A DNA stretch of 64,000 bases from Luteolibacter algae (GTDB lineage: Bacteria; Verrucomicrobiota; Verrucomicrobiia; Verrucomicrobiales; Akkermansiaceae), in assembly GCF_042683045.1 (NCBI RefSeq), contig NZ_JBHUIT010000031.1, forward strand, positions 310,001 through 374,000, given 5' to 3'. Below the pieces are notes generated by a model. The model saw only the letters and a program-made list of their open reading frames with translations, searched no databases and was not told the DNA's origin. This document shows, in pieces, positions 17,224 through 25,166 of the stretch. The stretch's first letter is position 1. Every line of letters begins with the position of its first letter. Made by a program: the position numbers and the translations under genes.

Positions 17224-18350
17224 TGCGTTTTTCCACATTGATCCGCCATCCCGCGGACTGGATGACGGGTGTTCAGACGGAGCATAGCGCGGTGATCACC
17301 TCACGGATACGTCTTGCGCGGAACCTGCGGGGACATTCATTCCCCGGCTGGGCGAGGAAAGCGGAACGTGTGAAAACCCTAGAGATCCTCCGTCCTGCTG
17401 TGGAAGAGCTCCCGGCAATGAAAGATGCGTTTTCCAGAGAGTTGGGCGATCTTTCTTCGGTCCAGAAGCAAGTATTGGTGGAGCGACACCTGATCTCCCG
17501 GGAGCATGCCGCCCGCACTGATGGCTCCGGTGCCGTTATCGAGAGGAGGCAGAGTTTCTCTTTCATGTTGAACGAGGAGGACCATTTGCGCATGCAATCG
17601 ATTCGCCCGGGCTTGAAGCTGACTGAAGCATACGAGGCGCTTTCCGAGCTCGATACCGAGCTGGAGGGAAAACTTGAATATGCGTTTGATCCGAATTTGG
17701 GCTATCTGACCACCTGTCCTACCAACCTTGGCACCGGTCTCAGGGCTTCATCCATGCTCCATCTTCCCGCTTTGGTGCTGAGCGATCAGATCGGCCAAGT
17801 GCTGCAAGCGGTGAACAAAATCGGACTTGCCGTGCGCGGGTTATACGGGGAGGGGACCGAATCCTTGGGCAATCTCTATCAGATATCCAACCAATCGACA
17901 CTCGGGGAAAGTGAGGAAACTATCATCAGCCGTTTGGAGCGCGTGATCGCCCAGGTTGCAACCCATGAACAGAATGCTCGGGAGAAGCTCATGGAAGAAG
18001 ATCCTGAAATGGTAGCCGATAAAATCGGCCGTGCCTATGGCGTGCTCAGACATGCTTTCATCATCGATTCCAAAGAGGCGCTGAATCATCTCTCCCTTCT
18101 CAGGCTGGGAGGTAATCTGGGATTTTTTCCTGCTGAAACCGTGAATCTGTGCGATACTCTGCTGATGGACATTCAACAGGCACACCTTCAGCTACATGCT
18201 GGAACTAAGCTATCACCGGAGCATCGGGATTCGATTCGGGCGGAAATTGTTCGCTCTCGTTTGCAATCCCTCAATTCCCCTGATAATTTTAATCAAAAGA
18301 ATGATCAAACCGACCGTTTCCCTGAGGACGGCAACACTGAAAACGCATGA
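17220..18350 (+). CDS. mcsB: Protein arginine kinase
   Basis: 376 residues, close to the ~363 of Bacillus McsB. It phosphorylates arginine residues on proteins, marking them for ClpC-dependent degradation. The phosphagen-kinase fold is shown by VITSRIRLARNLRGH, the LNEEDHLRMQSI catalytic loop, CPTNLGTGLRASSMLHLP and KIGLAVRGLYGEGTESLGN. Near the C-terminus HRDSIRAEI contains the RDxxRA motif, which is the phospho-arginine allosteric pocket in true McsB and is absent from creatine/arginine metabolite kinases. The stop overlaps the clpC start by ATGA, so mcsA-mcsB-clpC is one translationally coupled unit. Confidence 0.93.
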   Translation: MMRFSTLIRHPADWMTGVQTEHSAVITSRIRLARNLRGHSFPGWARKAERVKTLEILRPAVEELPAMKDAFSRELGDLSSVQKQVLVERHLISREHAARTDGSGAVIERRQSFSFMLNEEDHLRMQSIRPGLKLTEAYEALSELDTELEGKLEYAFDPNLGYLTTCPTNLGTGLRASSMLHLPALVLSDQIGQVLQAVNKIGLAVRGLYGEGTESLGNLYQISNQSTLGESEETIISRLERVIAQVATHEQNAREKLMEEDPEMVADKIGRAYGVLRHAFIIDSKEALNHLSLLRLGGNLGFFPAETVNLCDTLLMDIQQAHLQLHAGTKLSPEHRDSIRAEIVRSRLQSLNSPDNFNQKNDQTDRFPEDGNTENA

Positions 18351-20911
18351 ACAATTTTACTCCAAGAGCTCAGCAAGTCCTGGCGCTGGCCCGCAAAGAG
18401 GCCGATCGCTTCAATCACGCCTATGTAGGCACAGAGCATCTTTTGCTTGGTCTAATCAAGCTCGGACAAGGCGTGGCGGTGAATGTCCTCGAGCGTATGG
18501 GTCTCGAGCTTGAAACCGTGCGACTCGAAGTCGAAAAAGAAGTGGGCTCCGGTCCCCCGCAGCAAAGCACCGGAAATATTCCTTACACTCCACGGGTAAA
18601 GAAGGTTCTGGCTCTGGCCAACAAGGAAGCGAAAGCTTTGAACCATTCATACGTGGGAACAGAGCATCTTCTGCTCGGACTTCTACGTGAAGGTGAAGGC
18701 GTCGCCGCACGGGTGCTCAAGCGCCTGGACGTGGATATCCAACGCACCCGTAATGAAATCCTCGCGGAAATCGATCCCAATTTTTCCCCTGAGGATATGG
18801 ATGATGACGATGACGAAGAGGACGATGACGATCTCGGTGTCTTCGATGAGGAATCCGGTTCCCAAGGTGATGGTTCCAACGGTGGTGACCCTGGTGAGGG
18901 GAAAGCCAAAACGCCGGCACTAAAGGCTTTCGGTCGTGATTTAACAAAACTCGCGAAAGAAGGCGGGTTGGATCCCGTAATCGGGCGCGAAGACGAAATC
19001 GAGCGGGTAATCCAGATTCTTTGCCGCCGCACGAAAAACAATCCTGTATTGATTGGAGAAGCCGGAGTTGGCAAAACTGCGATTGTTGAAGGGCTTGCCC
19101 AGGAAATCGTAAGTGGAAATGTTCCGGAGCTCCTCCGTGAGAAAAAAGTGATCACTCTGGACCTTGCGCTGATGGTGGCAGGAACCAAGTATCGCGGGCA
19201 GTTCGAAGAACGCATCAAGGCGGTGATGGACGAGATCCGTAAGGTGAAAAATGTGATACTATTTATCGATGAACTTCACACGATCGTCGGAGCAGGCTCC
19301 GCGGAAGGGGCGATGGATGCTTCGAATATCATCAAACCGGCGCTGAGTCGCTCGGAGCTCCAATGTGTCGGAGCGACAACCTTGAACGAATATCGGAAAT
19401 ATATCGAGAAGGACTCCGCGCTGGAGCGCCGTTTCCAGCAGGTGAAAGTCGATGAGCCATCGGTCGATGATGCGATTCTCATCCTTCAGGGTCTGCGGGA
19501 TAAGTATGAATCCCATCACAAGGCGGAATACACCCCTGAGGCCATCGAGGCATCAGTGAAGCTTACCTCCCGTTATCTTACCGCAAGGTATCTTCCCGAT
19601 AAGGCCATCGATGTCCTGGATGAAGCAGGTGCGCGCGCTCGGATTGGAACTATGACACGCCCGCCGTCCATCAAGGAAGCCGAGACGTTGATTGACGAAA
19701 TCAACAAGCAAAAGGTTGCTGCGATCGCCGAACAGGATTTCGAAAAAGCTGCTGCTTTGCGCGATGATGAGAAAAACGCGAAGAAGGAGCTGGAAGATAC
19801 CCTGAAAGAATGGCGTGCCTCTTCCGAGGAGAAAATTGTCGTGGTGGACGATGAGGATATCATGGCGGTTGTCTCCAAGTGGACCGGTGTTCCGCTCCAG
19901 AGAATGGAGCAGAAGGAAACCGAAAAGCTCCTCAGGATGGAAGATGACTTGAAAGACCGTGTGATCGGTCAAAATGAGGCTGTCATTGCCATCTCGAAAG
20001 CACTTCGCCGCTCTCGTGCGGATCTAAAGGATCCGAAGCGCCCGATCGGCTCATTCCTCTTCCTGGGACCCACCGGTGTTGGAAAGACCTACCTTGCGAG
20101 AAATCTTGCGGAGTTCATGTTCGGAGATACTGAAGCGTTGATTCAGATTGATATGTCCGAATACATGGAGAAATTCACCGCGAGCCGTCTGATTGGCTCT
20201 CCTCCAGGTTATGTTGGATATGAAGAAGGTGGTCAGCTTTCCGAGGCAGTGCGCCGGAGGCCATATTCCGTAGTCCTTTTTGATGAGGTCGAGAAAGCGC
20301 ACCCGGACGTCATGAATTTGCTGCTTCAGATTCTTGAAGACGGGACAGTGACGGATTCGCTAGGTCGGAAAATTGATTTCCGGAATACGATCATCATCAT
20401 GACATCCAATGTGGGTGCGTCCACGATCAAGCGTCAGACTTCATTGGGCTTTGGTGCGATGAACGAGGAGCAGGGCGATTTTGAAGGAATGAAAGGAAAA
20501 ATTCTTGAGGAATCCAAACGCTACTTCAAACCGGAGTTCCTTAACCGTCTGGATGACTTGGTCGTATTCCATATGCTGGAGAAAAAGGACCTGAACCAAA
20601 TCGTCGATCTGGAGGTTGCAAAACTTGTCAAACGTCTGAAGGAGAAAGAGATCGATCTCACTCTTGCGGAAGATGCAAGAGACCTCCTCGCGGAAAAAGG
20701 CTTTGATCCGAATTATGGGGCCAGACCGATGCGCCGGGCGGTCGAGCGCTTCCTTGAAGATCCACTTGCGGAGGCTTTGCTGAGAGGCACGGTCAAGACC
20801 GGAGACATTGTTACTGTGACAAAGAAAGCAGACTCGGAAGAGCTTGTTTTTGACAGCACCCGTCCTGATTCGGAATCCGAGCCGGATGTTGAGACTGTCG
20901 GAGCAGAGTAA
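18347..20911 (+). CDS. clpC: ATP-dependent Clp protease ATPase subunit ClpC
   Basis: 854 residues. Two Clp_N repeats (residues 1-65 and 80-145, each with YVGTEHLLLGL), NBD1 with Walker A GEAGVGKT (237-244), a middle UVR segment (AIAEQDFEKAAALRDDEKNA) and NBD2 with GPTGVGKT. The SLGFG loop in NBD2 is the ClpP-binding tripeptide position. It unfolds arginine-phosphorylated and damaged proteins and feeds them to ClpP, which is not in the window. An unusual run of Asp and Glu (about 149-169) followed by a Gly/Ser-rich stretch separates the N domain from NBD1. Confidence 0.96.
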   Translation: MNNFTPRAQQVLALARKEADRFNHAYVGTEHLLLGLIKLGQGVAVNVLERMGLELETVRLEVEKEVGSGPPQQSTGNIPYTPRVKKVLALANKEAKALNHSYVGTEHLLLGLLREGEGVAARVLKRLDVDIQRTRNEILAEIDPNFSPEDMDDDDDEEDDDDLGVFDEESGSQGDGSNGGDPGEGKAKTPALKAFGRDLTKLAKEGGLDPVIGREDEIERVIQILCRRTKNNPVLIGEAGVGKTAIVEGLAQEIVSGNVPELLREKKVITLDLALMVAGTKYRGQFEERIKAVMDEIRKVKNVILFIDELHTIVGAGSAEGAMDASNIIKPALSRSELQCVGATTLNEYRKYIEKDSALERRFQQVKVDEPSVDDAILILQGLRDKYESHHKAEYTPEAIEASVKLTSRYLTARYLPDKAIDVLDEAGARARIGTMTRPPSIKEAETLIDEINKQKVAAIAEQDFEKAAALRDDEKNAKKELEDTLKEWRASSEEKIVVVDDEDIMAVVSKWTGVPLQRMEQKETEKLLRMEDDLKDRVIGQNEAVIAISKALRRSRADLKDPKRPIGSFLFLGPTGVGKTYLARNLAEFMFGDTEALIQIDMSEYMEKFTASRLIGSPPGYVGYEEGGQLSEAVRRRPYSVVLFDEVEKAHPDVMNLLLQILEDGTVTDSLGRKIDFRNTIIIMTSNVGASTIKRQTSLGFGAMNEEQGDFEGMKGKILEESKRYFKPEFLNRLDDLVVFHMLEKKDLNQIVDLEVAKLVKRLKEKEIDLTLAEDARDLLAEKGFDPNYGARPMRRAVERFLEDPLAEALLRGTVKTGDIVTVTKKADSEELVFDSTRPDSESEPDVETVGAE

Positions 20912-20932
20912 ATCCCAACGATTTAGATTCAA

Positions 20933-21271
20933 ATGGATTACCTTATCAATGCGGATTATGAGGAGACAAATTCTCGCGCTCTTCACCTTTCCGCAGGACA
21001 GGAAGTTACCAGCGGGCCAGCGGATAAAACCTGGCCCGGTTGGATTTGGGCAAGCAATGCCGATGAATGTAGTGGCTATGTGCCAGCGAGCATTCTCGAA
21101 CCGCTCGGAGAGGATCGCTGGGCTGTCTTGGAGGATTTCGACCCCACAATTCTGAATGTCAAAAGAGGGGAAAAGGTAAGCTCCATTCGCCAAGTTCACG
21201 GCTGGCATTGGTGTAAAAACCATGATGGCAGTGAAGGTTGGGTAGCTGGATATCTGATGAAACCTGCCTAA
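20933..21271 (+). CDS. Small SH3-like domain protein
   Basis: 112 residues with no signal peptide or membrane segment. Two similar halves each have the spacing of a bacterial SH3-like (SH3_2-type) beta-barrel: DKTWPGWIWASNADECSGYVP in the first half and HGWHWCKNHDGSEGWVAGYL in the second, with Trp and Gly-Tyr at matching places. Such domains bind peptides or nucleotides; no specific role can be assigned. It follows clpC by 21 bp and is followed by a terminator, so it is probably the last gene of the mcsA-mcsB-clpC unit, and could be an accessory factor for that system. Confidence 0.75.
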   Translation: MDYLINADYEETNSRALHLSAGQEVTSGPADKTWPGWIWASNADECSGYVPASILEPLGEDRWAVLEDFDPTILNVKRGEKVSSIRQVHGWHWCKNHDGSEGWVAGYLMKPA

Positions 21272-21305
21272 CTGCTAGAATTTACGCCGTTTGCCTTGAT
21301 TTTTT

Positions 21306-21346
21306 GGAAACGAGCCTCTGCAACCCTGATCCGGAGGCTCGTTTCT
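21306..21346 (+). terminator. Hairpin terminator after the clpC operon
   Basis: GAAACGAGCCTC (21307-21318) pairs perfectly with GAGGCTCGTTTC (21334-21345) around a 15-base loop. The following sequence TAATTTGCTAATT is only weakly T-rich, so termination efficiency is uncertain, but the 12-bp perfect stem directly after the last gene makes this the probable transcript end. Confidence 0.7.
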
Positions 21347-21404
21347 AATTTGCTAATTCTATAATTGTATTGTCTGGCGAGCATGGGGTGTGCATTCATT
21401 GCCC

Positions 21405-22310
21405 ATGCCTTCACTATTAGTTCTTGCTGCCGGTATGGGGAGCCGCTACGGCGGTCTTAAACAACTCGATCCTATGGGTCCAAACGGGGAAACTGTTTTG
21501 GACTACTCGGTATATGACGCGATTCGCGCAGGTTTCGATCGAGTGATCTTTGTGATCCGTGAGGATTTTGCAGATGCTTTCAGAGAGGGCATTGGAGCAC
21601 GTTTCGCGGATCGTATCAAAGTAGAATACGCATTTCAAAAGCTGGATGACCTTCCTGCACCATATTCTCCGCCTGCGACTCGCGAAAAGCCATGGGGGAC
21701 AAGTCACGCCGTGCGCGCCGCCCGTGGAATTATCGACGAACCCTTCGCGGTGATCAATGCAGACGACTTCTACGGTAGTGACGCCTACGTGAAAGCGAGT
21801 GAATTTCTGAATAATAATACAGAGAATAGTTGTGGACTCATTGCCTACCCTCTCAAAAATACCCTTTCCGATCACGGCACTGTGAACCGCGGAATTTGTG
21901 AAGTTTCCAAGGAAGGCTACCTCCAAAATGTGGAGGAAATTGTGAAGATCTCGCGTGCGGACGGCGGAATGATCAGCGGAGATGCTTTGGATGGGAGCAA
22001 ACGCGAAATTGCTCCTGATGCTCCCGCTTCAATGAATTTCTGGGCTTTTCCGGCGAATTTTATGGAGCACCTGGAGGCAGAATTTGTAAAGTTCCTCGCC
22101 GACAACGTGGAAAAGGAGAAAAGCGAGTGCTACATCCCCACAGTGGTAGACTCACTCATCAGCCAAGGGGTTACCAAATGCCAGGTGCTGGAAACCAGCG
22201 CTTCTTGGTTTGGAGTTACCTATCCAGACGACAAACCACACGTGGTGACCTCGATCCGAGCGCTCATTGAAAAGGGAGATTATCCGGCGGAGCTTACTTC
22301 CGCCGGATGA
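21405..22310 (+). CDS. Sugar nucleotidyltransferase family protein
   Basis: 301 residues from the ATG at 21405 (an in-frame GTG lies 15 bp upstream). The N-terminus has the nucleotidyltransferase signature LVLAAGMGSRYGGLKQLDP, and the metal-binding FAVINADDFYG follows at ~125. The fold is that of NDP-sugar pyrophosphorylases (GlmU/RmlA superfamily), which join a sugar phosphate to an NTP. The sugar specificity cannot be read; the family member here lacks the left-handed beta-helix acetyltransferase domain. Monocistronic: preceded by the clpC terminator and followed by its own strong terminator. Confidence 0.85.
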   Translation: MPSLLVLAAGMGSRYGGLKQLDPMGPNGETVLDYSVYDAIRAGFDRVIFVIREDFADAFREGIGARFADRIKVEYAFQKLDDLPAPYSPPATREKPWGTSHAVRAARGIIDEPFAVINADDFYGSDAYVKASEFLNNNTENSCGLIAYPLKNTLSDHGTVNRGICEVSKEGYLQNVEEIVKISRADGGMISGDALDGSKREIAPDAPASMNFWAFPANFMEHLEAEFVKFLADNVEKEKSECYIPTVVDSLISQGVTKCQVLETSASWFGVTYPDDKPHVVTSIRALIEKGDYPAELTSAG

Positions 22311-22659
22311 GCAGTCCTGAGAATACATTCTAAAAACAAAAAGGGCGCGGACTAAAAAATTAGTCCGCGCCTTATTGCACATTCCCCCAAAGAATTTCTG
22401 AACTAAGCGGCAAGCTCGCAGTTCCCCCCGGAGTTGCGTGCTCGCAGCACAAAATAAAGAAAAACAGGAATGGGATGAGATTGATTGTTAATTGCAATTA
22501 ACTAGCAAGCTCACGAGAATATATAGCCCCTAATTTCCGAAATTTGGAAGTCCAATTCTCACGATTGCAACAATTGCAGGATTTTTACGAAAATCCTTCA
22601 GTGGAAGGCCGTAGAATTGGGATCCTCTACTGTAGAACTAACGTTCCAGGGAAGCGCAA
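22311..22659. other. Gene-free stretch between nucleotidyltransferase and rppH
   Basis: 349 bases with no supported ORF. It contains the terminator at 22342-22373 and a 16-bp perfect palindrome GTTAATTGCAATTAAC at 22487-22502. The half-site CAATTAAC recurs at 22657-22664 across the rppH stop. GCAAGCTC occurs twice (near 22410 and 22504). The middle is AT-rich. A small RNA or protein-binding site is possible, but nothing proves either. Confidence 0.4.
22342..22373 (+). terminator. Strong hairpin terminator after the nucleotidyltransferase gene
   Basis: AGGGCGCGGACTAA pairs with TTAGTCCGCGCCTT (14 bp, one G-T wobble) around an AAAA loop. It is followed by ATTGCAC. The stem is GC-rich at its base and preceded by A-rich sequence, so it may work in both directions, also serving the convergent minus-strand gene at 22660. 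Confidence 0.85.
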
Positions 22660-23136
22660 TTAACTTTCAGGCATGAGTGATATACCAAAAAAATCCTGCA
22701 TTACGGAGGAGTAGACTTCATGTTTGAAGCTCGGGAGCCAATCAAGATCAAACTCCTCGGGATGAATCCAACGATAGGCGCGAAACTCCTGGGGAGATTG
22801 GTTCACATTGATCGGCGGGGCGTCATCTTTGAGTTGGCAGAGATAGTAGGTTTGCTCTTGCCCATGATTGCCGTGCTTTTTGATTTTTTTCGCGCGAACA
22901 TCGGGTGGGTATAGATAACGATAGTCACCACGGGATTCCAGCACATCGTAGTGATTCTTTTCCAACCCGATTTCTTCCCGGATTTCCCGGAAAAGAGCGG
23001 CTTCGAGAGCCTCTCCGCTATCGACTCCACCTTGGGGAAACTGCCAGGCGCCGGGAACGGTGTAGCGCTCGCAGATCAATAAGTTTCCATCTTTATTGAG
23101 GATTAATGCTGCAACATTCGGGCGGTAACGAACCAT
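22660..23136 (-). CDS. rppH: RNA 5'-pyrophosphohydrolase (Nudix family)
   Basis: 158 residues. The Nudix box spans G36 to L58 (Gly36, Glu42, R50-E51, E54-E55, Gly57), all key residues intact. The start MVRYRPNVAALILN and the PGAWQFPQGGVDSGE block are characteristic of RppH/NudH, which removes pyrophosphate from the 5' end of mRNA to trigger decay. The later GQEQTYYLCQL and FRAYRWIHPEEF segments also match. Single gene on the minus strand, convergent with the nucleotidyltransferase and divergent from the exported protein at 23238. Confidence 0.9.
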   Translation of the reverse strand: MVRYRPNVAALILNKDGNLLICERYTVPGAWQFPQGGVDSGEALEAALFREIREEIGLEKNHYDVLESRGDYRYLYPPDVRAKKIKKHGNHGQEQTYYLCQLKDDAPPINVNQSPQEFRAYRWIHPEEFDLDWLPSFKHEVYSSVMQDFFGISLMPES

Positions 23137-23237
23137 GGCGGAACCATGGCTTGAGTTTTTTGTAAATCAACTATTTTACAGTGAGCAATACGTCAGGAGG
23201 CTCGCCAAAAAAACATTTCGGTGGCATTTAGTCAGGG

Positions 23238-23759
23238 ATGAAAAATCCAATGCTATTTTTGATTCCAATCCTGGTTTGTATCACCTCGGGATTTTGCCAG
23301 GAGCCGGTGGAAGAGCAAAACGAGGGGGCTGAAACGGTGGCGAAATCGGGATATTGGGAAGCGCGGCTGAAGGGTGGGGAATATCTCGTTGCATTGAACC
23401 AGATTACATCTGTCAGCAGGCACAAATACGTGCTGGATGGAGCGTTGATCGTCGATGAAGTATCAATCGACACCAAAGGGCAGGCATTAGGCCGATTTTA
23501 CTTTGTCGTTCCGGCGAATGCATCGGATCAGGGAGGTGCTACCAAAAAACTCGCGGAAAGCGGCTTGAATGCCGGCGCGCGACTAGCCGAGGTGACCGGG
23601 GTGGAGATTCACAACATGGTGGCTAAAAATTATCCGGTCACCACCCATGCGAAGAGCATCGAATACCGGATTCTTTCCTCGAAGCAATTGGAGGCGCTTT
23701 TCGAAAGTGTGAAATCGGCTTGGCAGTCTGGAAAGGGACAGGTCTTCACTGGGAGATAA
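23238..23759 (+). CDS. Exported protein of unknown function
   Basis: 173 residues with a cleavable signal peptide (MKNPMLFLIPILVCITSGFCQ). The mature part is soluble and mixed alpha/beta, with no Cys and no recognised motif. I do not recognise the family. The ATG is preceded by AGGG close to the start. It lies about 60 bp before rsmA on the same strand and might be co-transcribed with it; nothing in its sequence points to rRNA methylation. Confidence 0.65.
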   Translation: MKNPMLFLIPILVCITSGFCQEPVEEQNEGAETVAKSGYWEARLKGGEYLVALNQITSVSRHKYVLDGALIVDEVSIDTKGQALGRFYFVVPANASDQGGATKKLAESGLNAGARLAEVTGVEIHNMVAKNYPVTTHAKSIEYRILSSKQLEALFESVKSAWQSGKGQVFTGR

Positions 23760-23820
23760 TTTCCCGAGTCCCAAATTTACGCGCTGGTCAATCGGGCTGA
23801 AGCTCTCCACTTTGCAAGAA

Positions 23821-25164
23821 ATGACTGGTCACGAAATCCGCGATATCCTTGAGCGCGCCAATGTTCTTCCTAGCAAGCAGCTGGGGCAGAATTTCCTTAC
23901 CGACCCCAACATGGCCCGGTGGATCGTTTCCCAACTGGAACTCACGCCAGATGACACTGTCGTCGAAGTCGGGCCAGGAACCGGTTCGCTGACCGAGCAT
24001 GTTCTAGGAAAAGCCAAACACGTTATACTCATCGAGTTCGATCCGCGTCTGGCCCAGGCTTTGACCGAGAGATTCCGTGATCGTGAGGATGTGGAGGTTC
24101 ACCTCGCCGATGGAGCAAAATTTGATCGACGTTTGCTTTTCAAGCATCGCACTGTGAAATTTCTAGGAAATCTGCCTTACTCATCCGGAGGAGCGATTAT
24201 GAAAAACATGCTGTCGCGGCCTCATCCATTTTCCCGTGCGGTGATTATGTTGCAGAAGGAAGTGATCGACCGCCTTGGAGCACAGCCCGGCTGTAAGGAA
24301 TATGGTGTTCTGAGTCTTAGAATGCAGGTGAACTGGCATATCCAATCGCTGCGCGTAGTGCCGCCGGAGGCATTCCATCCGCGGCCAAGTATCGATTCCG
24401 CCGTGGCCGTGCTAACTCCCCGGGAGGACAAAAACGCACCTACTTTCGACGCACGTCTGTTTGACGAGCTTGTCCGCCGTGGCTTTGCCCAGCGGCGCAA
24501 ACAAATCAAAAAGCAATTACCCGATACGCCTTCCTGGGAAGCGGTTTCCGAGAAACTCGGCCTACCTCTCACCGTCCGGGGAGAAGCCCTGGATCTGCAG
24601 AAATGGATTGATTTGACGAGAGCTTATGACTCGAATCCGTTGGGAGATAAACCTCAGAACGACGATGAACTCTTCGATGTCGTCGATGAAAATGATGAGC
24701 TGAAGGGCACCGCGACACGTGCCGTGGTCCACCGGGACAATCTCATTCATCGGGCGGTTCATGTTTTCGTAATAAACAAAAACGGGGATCTATACCTCCA
24801 GAAACGTTCGCTCCGTAAGGATCGGAACCCGGGTTTGTGGGATTCGAGCGTATCAGGTCATCTGGATGCCGGCGAAAATTACCAGCAGGCTGCAATTCGT
24901 GAATTGAGCGAAGAAATTGGAATTCCGAAGGTGACTGCCGAGGACCTGGAGCATTTGGCGAGTTTACAACCCACTGCTGAAAACGGTTGGGAGCATATCT
25001 ATCTGTTTCTCACCCGTCATACAGGCTCCGTTAGTTTTCCGGCAGCCGAAATTGAATCAATGATGCCGTTTCCGATCGTTGAAATCGCCAAATGGATTGA
25101 GAAGAAACCAGATGACTTTTCACCGGCGTTCTTAAAAATGTTTGCCGCGTATCAGAGCCGATAG
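23821..25164 (+). CDS. rsmA: Fusion of 16S rRNA dimethyladenosine transferase (RsmA/KsgA) and a Nudix hydrolase domain
   Basis: 447 residues from the ATG at 23821 (a TTG lies 9 bp upstream). Residues 1-268 are a complete RsmA: KQLGQNFLTD, the SAM-binding VVEVGPGTGSLTEH (47-60) and catalytic NLPY (117-120). RsmA dimethylates the two adjacent adenines near the 3' end of 16S rRNA. Residues ~280-447 form a second domain with a full Nudix box (Gly346, Glu352, R360-E361, E364-E365, Gly367). The start DELFDVVDENDELKG resembles the YfcD/isopentenyl-diphosphate-isomerase-like Nudix group. No frameshift or internal stop separates the two. The stop is 2 bp from the convergent gene at 25167. Confidence 0.93.
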   Translation: MTGHEIRDILERANVLPSKQLGQNFLTDPNMARWIVSQLELTPDDTVVEVGPGTGSLTEHVLGKAKHVILIEFDPRLAQALTERFRDREDVEVHLADGAKFDRRLLFKHRTVKFLGNLPYSSGGAIMKNMLSRPHPFSRAVIMLQKEVIDRLGAQPGCKEYGVLSLRMQVNWHIQSLRVVPPEAFHPRPSIDSAVAVLTPREDKNAPTFDARLFDELVRRGFAQRRKQIKKQLPDTPSWEAVSEKLGLPLTVRGEALDLQKWIDLTRAYDSNPLGDKPQNDDELFDVVDENDELKGTATRAVVHRDNLIHRAVHVFVINKNGDLYLQKRSLRKDRNPGLWDSSVSGHLDAGENYQQAAIRELSEEIGIPKVTAEDLEHLASLQPTAENGWEHIYLFLTRHTGSVSFPAAEIESMMPFPIVEIAKWIEKKPDDFSPAFLKMFAAYQSR

Positions 25165-25166
25165 AG

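Noticed and set aside
18583..19218. Serine-rich 211-residue minus-strand frame opposite clpC
   Set aside because: The poly-Ser run is the reverse complement of the Asp/Glu codons of the ClpC linker, so it is an artefact.
20441..21223. 260-residue open frame antisense to the end of clpC
   Set aside because: clpC is unambiguous on the plus strand; the antisense product has no motif.
22660..25164. The two Nudix proteins (RppH and the RsmA fusion) considered as a recent duplication
   Set aside because: Their Nudix boxes belong to different subgroups and the flanking sequences are unrelated.
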